Positions 10,001 to 11,348 of a stretch of DNA of 11,348 nucleotides are shown here, in pieces. Location of the stretch: positions 1 through 11,348 of the forward strand of contig CALDSM010000406.1 of assembly GCA_937923585.1 (NCBI GenBank), written 5' to 3'. The notes beneath the pieces are model-generated. The model ran no database searches and had not been told where the DNA came from. It was given only the letters and a program-made list of their open reading frames with translations. The position numbers and the translations under genes were made by a program. This stretch comes from an uncultured bacterium (GTDB lineage Bacteria > Hydrogenedentota > Hydrogenedentia > Hydrogenedentales > CAITNO01). Within the stretch, counting starts at the first letter, position 1. Every line of letters starts with the position of its first letter.

Positions 10001-11348
10001 GTTCGGCGATGTTCACGCCGTCGCTCACGGAATAGTACACATAGTAGGTGCCGCCCACCGCCGTGTTCACGGGATCACCGCCCACCACAACGGCGCCGCT
10101 CAGATCACCGGCGCATTCGTCCGTGGCCGTGGCGCCCTGCTCGGAGTAGGTGCCGCCGCACTGCACCGTGACCGCGGCATCGCCGACAAGCGTCATCACC
10201 GGCGGATACATGTCCTCCACAGTCACCGTCAGGACTGCCTGATCGGCGCTGTTGCCGTTGCCGTCGTCCACGTCGAAAGTAATGGTGTACCCCCCCGGCA
10301 CGGAGGTGTCCACGGTGTCGCCCCCCACGATCATGTTCGCCGTCACGTCACCAGCGCAGTCATCCCAGGCGCCAACCGCGTAATCCTCCGACCACGGAGA
10401 GCCGCACTCTGCGTAGTTCCCTATTATTAGGTCAATGAAAGGCTTTGCCGTGTCCGCCACCGTCACAACCCGCGTAACCTGTTCGGCGTAGTGGCCGTTG
10501 CCATCGTCCGCGTCGTAGGTGATGGTGTAGGTTCCGGGCGCGGAGGTGTCCGTGAAATCGCCGCCGACCACAATGTTCCACGTAATGTCATTCCCCAGGC
10601 CATCCACGGCCGTGGCGCCTGGATCCTCATAATAAGAGCCGCACTCCGCAGTGTCCTCGGCCGCACCGTTCAGTGTGATAACCGGAGGAGTGGTCACCTC
10701 TTCCGTAAAGACCGCGCGCAGCGCGTGACCACTGCGGTCCAGCGGAGTGCCTTGGTCGTCGTTCTTCAGGCCGGCCTGGAAGCTATACCACGGGTCGGCG
10801 GAGACCTCCTGCCAGTTGTCGGCGGCGCCCAGCGCGGCCACGTTTGCCTCCCAGCGCGTGAAGACGTAACCCGGGTCCGGCTCGGCCATGAGGTCAACCG
10901 TGGTGTCATAGTCATAGTCGCCGTCCGTCCAGCCCAACAGGCTTCCGCCGGTTTCCGCCGTCGCGCTCACGCTGTAGGAGGACTTGTACGCCGTTGCGCA
11001 GAGGTTCCATCTTGACGCGGCGGAGATGGTGTACGCCATACTCTTGTCGTCTGATGCCGAAATGTAGGCAATACCGGTGGAATACCGCCGGTTGGAAAAA
11101 CTAAGGACTGAAAGCACATTGGTCTGGACAGGAATCGGACTGGCGTTCGGAGTCAATGTGCCGCTGGTGGTGGCTGCACAAATGTCAACCACCACATAAT
11201 CGGCGGGAATCGGACCGTTCAGCAAATAGCCCGTGGCCGCCGCAGTGCTGGTAGTCGTGCCGCTGTTGGCGTTCGCCCCGTAATGCGTGTCGGACAAAGG
11301 GTTGTTCTGATCAACGTTGGCGAGACAGGTAATCGCCGCCTGCTTTCG
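1..11348 (-). CDS. Giant multidomain secreted/surface adhesin-like protein (internal fragment, both ends missing)
   Basis: One frame is open across the entire window, giving at least 3,782 codons with no stop; neither the start nor the stop is in view. Fragment residues are numbered here from base 11348. Domains in order: unassigned 1-122; InlB-type repeat 123-220; eight DUF5011-like Ig domains 221-855; alternating TIG, PKD and PKD-with-inserted-CTLD domains 856-2306; beta-helix 2307-2638; InlB-type repeat 2643-2717; TIG 2720-2807; nidogen-like domain 2811-3008; four BACON-like domains 3010-3434; second beta-helix from 3435 to the edge. All recognised modules are extracellular adhesion or spacer folds, and I see no enzyme motif. 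By inference it is exported and binds glycans or other surfaces through the lectin and beta-helix parts. No signal peptide, membrane helix or anchor is visible, as expected for an internal fragment. The frame is certain; the biological role is inferred only from domain types. Confidence 0.95.
1047..2321 (-). repeat. Four tandem BACON-like Ig domains (~106 aa each)
   Basis: The units are 2004..2321, 1686..2003, 1365..1685 and 1047..1364 (106, 106, 107 and 106 residues). Each opens 'L.I.P...L.SSG..GGPF.P' and continues 'YTLTN.G..PI.WT', '.W......GGTL..G.SVVVT', '.A.SL..G.Y...V.F...' and 'R.A.L.I'. The 'TLTNTG..P..W......W....P..GTL.PG' pattern is that of BACON-like domains. Units 2 and 3 are the most alike. 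Unit 4 has diverged most, with 'SESWFAADASGG' in place of 'TQPWVTLSxxGG'. They probably act as a spacer between the nidogen-like domain and helix 2. Confidence 0.82.
2325..2918 (-). other. Globular ~198-aa domain resembling nidogen-like (NIDO-type) extracellular modules; function unknown
   Basis: The domain begins 'GQYFTQDFSSGNNDLDHVSI', then has 'YVGSNGYLTFNGG', 'FNQPRISWLFDDLYA', 'TWKQLADRVVVTFENV', 'SAQIELFFNGDITVTW' and 'GVVGLSRGTGVPADYS', ending at 'AFGSCSG'. The order 'GSNGYLTF', then PRIS-LFDDL, then 'V.VTFENV', then 'IELFFNG.I..TW' recalls nidogen-like domains, where a surface-facing beta structure precedes other adhesion modules. The resemblance is by pattern only. The fold is probably all-beta with one late pair of Cys ('IDCTHG', 'GSCSG'). 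Confidence 0.55.
2928..3191 (-). other. IPT/TIG domain 8
   Basis: 'PTSVTPAQGSTTGGSVVTIQ', 'GAGFVLSG', 'RVTFDGIDATNVQVI', 'CATPPHAAGTVDVTVINPGG' and 'GTLVSAFTYS' give a full-length TIG. It links the second InlB-type repeat to the nidogen-like domain. Confidence 0.88.
3198..3422 (-). other. InlB B-repeat-like domain 2
   Basis: 'VLVSPAGSGTTTP', 'FVLGDIVPLFASPAAGSSFA', 'GWTGDI' and the terminal 'SKSVTANFSE' fit the classic pattern of strand, GDxV, 'A.PA.GS.FAGW.GD', then 'MDGSKSVTANF'. At 75 residues it has the normal length for the family, unlike the longer copy at 10689..10982. Confidence 0.88.
3435..4430 (-). other. Right-handed parallel beta-helix 1 with choice-of-anchor-Q-like tail
   Basis: The 332-residue domain opens 'VRVDVDNTSG' then 'TTWATAFTSIQTGIN', 'GEVWVAEGFY' and 'LYGGFAGTETTRGERNW', the usual entry of pectate-lyase-like helices. 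Coils with repeated 'NC.F..N....GGG' steps follow, for example 'TNCAFMGNSS', 'TNCLFTGNS' and 'TNCTFTGNM'; this resembles the FxxN/GGA pattern of polymorphic outer-membrane-protein repeats. It ends 'DTDPLFVDAGGACAQLQAGS' and 'GAGVDMGAYEG', the choice-of-anchor-Q type ending. No polysaccharide-lyase catalytic residues are recognisable, so an adhesive or structural role is more likely than enzymatic. Confidence 0.88.
4431..4694 (-). other. IPT/TIG domain 7
   Basis: 'HPTSVNPAAGRIEGGTPVSI', 'RVLFDGVEATGVTVV', 'IRCIAPAHAAGVVDIVVINP' and 'GTLAAAFTY' give a standard TIG. It has neither the Tyr-rich loop of the odd subtype nor the 'YVYGTNFWLN' strand of the even subtype, and it closes the TIG/PKD block before the beta-helix. 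It is closest to TIG8 (2928..3191). Confidence 0.85.
4701..4964 (-). other. IPT/TIG domain 6 (even subtype)
   Basis: 'APTVTGVDPARCALGGCG', 'VYVYGTNFWLNTPGTRVLFD', 'YGNGYLWCVAPPHAEGVADV' and 'INPDSQQATLVGGFEYYV' mark it. It has an extra Cys pair at its start ('RCALGGC') that the other even TIGs lack. Confidence 0.86.
4965..5588 (-). other. PKD domain split by C-type lectin domain 3
   Basis: The PKD first half ('TFACTDETLPG', 'KTWNFGDGQSLTET') is followed by CTLD3 (5100..5459) and then the second half, 'FTFQTPVHTYAGSGTYTVTL' with 'TGNFLGQTSATAQAVT'. The interruption is in the same loop as in the other two copies. Confidence 0.85.
5100..5459 (-). other. C-type lectin-like domain 3 (EPN + WND)
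   Basis: This 120-residue domain has 'WEYCPLTGHYYRLTEGGLTW', 'LFIGLTDEAQDGNWVWANGE', 'NGGEPNGSTGENWAEY' and 'HCGIIERD'. EPN is at 5193..5201 and WND at 5139..5147, the classic mannose/glucose-type signature in animal CTLDs. The Cys before 'GIIE' lets the first and last parts of the fold be linked. It is 7 residues shorter than CTLD1 and CTLD2. Confidence 0.88.
5595..5870 (-). other. IPT/TIG domain 5 (odd subtype)
   Basis: 'VVLRYDYPYGPVAGG', 'GTGYPMTGTWHVTFDGIE', an aromatic loop 'YASVGYGYWDTYLA' and 'CGAPPHAAGVVDVVITNPDG' are seen. It ends with the 'YVYGDAP' linker. Confidence 0.86.
5871..6128 (-). other. PKD domain b (uninterrupted)
   Basis: 'NASFEASPLSGPAPLDVVF', 'TDTSTPGTSPITAWYWTFGD', 'STEQNPEHTYALPGDYPVYL' and 'TTASGYGALSAG' show that this is the counterpart of PKD domain a in the second super-repeat copy. 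Confidence 0.92.
6129..6395 (-). other. IPT/TIG domain 4 (even subtype)
   Basis: 'SPTVTGVNTA', 'IYVYGTNFWLNDPGTRVLFD', 'YDQTWLYCVAPAHAPGVVDI' and 'INPDLQSGTLIGGVAYEIP' give a clear match to TIG2 and TIG6. Confidence 0.87.
6396..7031 (-). other. PKD domain split by C-type lectin domain 2
   Basis: The PKD first half ('FTCTDESVTGF', 'KTWNFGDGQALTET') precedes CTLD2 (6525..6905). The second half, 'FTFQNPVHTYAGPGTYTVTL' and 'TGNFLGQSTAT', follows. The insertion point is the same as in copies 1 and 3. Confidence 0.85.
6525..6905 (-). other. C-type lectin-like domain 2 (QPD + degenerate WAD)
   Basis: The 127-residue domain has 'WEYCPLTGHYYKLT', 'TWHEAEQQAEALGGHLTTI', 'LWLGLTDEADEGVWIWANGE' and 'GIIERD'. 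QPD is at 6639..6647, but the WND motif reads WAD (6567..6575), losing the Asn that normally helps hold calcium and sugar. There is also no Cys after it. This copy may bind weakly, bind differently, or be structural only. Confidence 0.87.
7038..7334 (-). other. IPT/TIG domain 3 (odd subtype)
   Basis: 'SPTAGGVAAQFVGAGF', 'ATFDGVEATN', a Tyr/Gly-rich loop 'YGIGYDVYGIWGYYLI' and 'CTTPPHAEGVVDIAVTNP' match TIG1 position by position. It ends with the 'IYGDAP' linker to the second split PKD. Confidence 0.86.
7335..7589 (-). other. PKD domain a (uninterrupted)
   Basis: The sequence runs 'NASFTVSPQTGPAPLPVQF', 'TDTSTPG', 'WSWNFGDGQTSTDQDPEHTY', then 'PGDYTVSLQLTTATGYGN'. This is a textbook PKD pattern with FGDG and HTY motifs. 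It is the in-protein reference for where the CTLD is inserted in the split PKD domains. Confidence 0.92.
7590..7850 (-). other. IPT/TIG domain 2 (even subtype)
   Basis: The motifs are 'APTVEAVSPA', 'VYVYGTNFWLN', 'RVLVDGVDV', 'CMAPPHAAGTVDVTVINPD' and the closing 'GTLVGGLTYEVP'. The 'YVYGTNFWLN' strand is shared with TIG4 and TIG6 and defines the even subtype. Confidence 0.87.
7854..8495 (-). other. PKD domain split by C-type lectin domain 1
   Basis: The first half of a PKD domain ('FTCTDESV...', 'KAWDFGDGQSLTET') is followed by a complete CTLD (7986..8366). The PKD then resumes with 'FTFQNPAHAYATAGTYTVTL' and 'RNFLGQT'. In the intact PKD domains at 7335..7589 and 5871..6128, the same two halves are joined directly by 'TSTDQDPEHTY' or 'TSTEQNPEHTY'. 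The CTLD therefore occupies the loop between the FGDG strand and the HTY strand. Confidence 0.85.
7986..8366 (-). other. C-type lectin-like domain 1 (QPD + WND)
   Basis: The 127-residue domain opens with 'WEYCPLTGHYYRLT', continues 'LTWHEAEQQAEAAGGYLTTV' and 'ENSWLFW', and carries the core 'LWIGLTDEAEEGVWVWANGE'. It closes with 'GIIERD', equivalent to the final strand of classic CTLDs. The calcium/sugar-site motifs are QPD (8100..8108) and WND (8037..8045), with a Cys directly after WND. In animal CTLDs QPD goes with galactose-type binding; applying this to a bacterial CTLD is inference. Confidence 0.88.
8499..8783 (-). other. IPT/TIG domain 1 (odd subtype)
   Basis: An Ig-like TIG fold is indicated by 'GPTAGG', 'GTGF', 'VSFDGVEA' and 'APPHAAGVVDVVVTNP', the standard TIG strand motifs. 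A Tyr-rich loop, 'YISGYYYWGDYLIS', lies between the FDG strand and the PPHAAG motif. The Cys found before the PP motif in the other TIGs is Ser here. The domain ends in the 'YIYGDAP' linker. TIG domains act as extracellular spacers or binding modules. Confidence 0.85.
8784..10688 (-). repeat. Eight tandem DUF5011-like Ig domains (A-H, ~77-82 aa each)
   Basis: Eight consecutive units occupy 10443..10688 (A), 10206..10442 (B), 9966..10205 (C), 9732..9965 (D), 9489..9731 (E), 9252..9488 (F), 9021..9251 (G) and 8784..9020 (H). Each follows the pattern P-V-hydrophobic-T-L-x-G, then 'V.CGG.Y.E.GATA.D.CA', a 'VGGD.V.T...GTY.V.Y.V.DG.N.A' core, and a closing 'RTVTV.DT'. This is the bacterial surface Ig-like (DUF5011/HYR-like) signature. 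Most units have a Cys before GG and another in 'D.CA', a likely intradomain disulfide. The array probably forms a rod-like stalk that projects the lectin block. Units B and E are the most divergent at their start, where 'TLxG' is replaced by 'LIIGN' and 'LNNWWG'. Confidence 0.9.
10689..10982 (-). other. InlB B-repeat-like ('Divergent InlB'/bacterial repeat) domain 1
   Basis: The stretch begins 'SYSVSATAETGGSLLGW', followed by 'VDLMAEPDPGYVFTRWEA' and ending 'HALRAVFTEE'. This follows the family pattern of a GGS-type strand, then 'V.L.A.P..GY.F..W', then a closing '..A.F'. At 98 residues it is longer than a usual repeat of about 70, with an Asp/Trp-rich insertion ('DNWQEVSADPWYSFQAG') between the Trp and the terminal 'AVF'. 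Such repeats are extracellular beta modules that often sit beside adhesive domains. Confidence 0.6.
10983..11348 (-). other. Unassigned N-terminal-side region (122 residues visible)
   Basis: This part is in frame with the rest of the gene and rich in Ser, Thr, Ala and Asn, with alternating hydrophobic stretches such as 'ADYVVVDICAA' and 'TNVLSVLSFSNRRYSTGIAY' that suggest beta strands. I recognise no family. It probably continues upstream beyond base 11348. Its only Met is in 'DKSMAYTI', with no reason to treat it as a start. Confidence 0.5.

Noticed and set aside
8784..10688. CRISPR-like or noncoding tandem repeat in the DUF5011 array
   Set aside because: The period is about 240 bases, it keeps the reading frame, and variation follows protein constraints. 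It is a coding domain repeat with no repeat-spacer structure.
11037..11039. In-frame ATG (the Met of 'DKSMAYTI') as a possible gene start
   Set aside because: The frame stays open to base 11348 with protein-like sequence upstream, and no signal peptide follows this Met.

Overview
The whole window is the inside of one enormous gene on the minus strand. A single reading frame (codons whose lowest coordinate is divisible by 3) runs from base 11348 down to base 1. I found no stop codon in it and no start or end inside the window, so at least 3,782 codons are present and both termini lie outside. I checked the phase at many points along the window and saw no frameshift. There is no intergenic DNA, RNA gene, transposase, CRISPR array, promoter or terminator.

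The protein is a mosaic of extracellular beta-rich modules. From N-terminal (high coordinates) to C-terminal (low coordinates) the order is: an unrecognised 122-residue stretch; an InlB-B/'GWxG'-type repeat; eight tandem DUF5011-like Ig domains; a long block built from IPT/TIG, PKD and C-type lectin-like (CTLD) domains in a super-repeat of about 485 residues; a right-handed parallel beta-helix ending in a choice-of-anchor-Q-like tail; a second InlB-type repeat; another TIG; a globular domain of about 198 residues resembling nidogen-like modules; four tandem BACON-like domains; and a second beta-helix that runs off the left edge at the same residue where the first helix ends. No catalytic domain, signal peptide, membrane segment or anchor is visible.

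The most striking feature is that each of the three CTLDs sits inside a PKD domain, between its 'WNFGDGQ' half and its 'NPVHTY..PGTYTVTL' half. The three CTLDs carry different sugar-site signatures: QPD+WND, QPD+WAD and EPN+WND. This suggests a secreted or surface-attached adhesin with several carbohydrate-binding heads displayed on a repetitive Ig-like stalk.

The organism is probably a GC-rich (roughly 60% by eye) environmental bacterium. Beta-helix/choice-of-anchor-Q, TIG, PKD, BACON-like and DUF5011 modules combined in giant proteins are typical of Planctomycetota, Lentisphaerota and Hydrogenedentota-type genomes. That assignment rests on style of architecture only.
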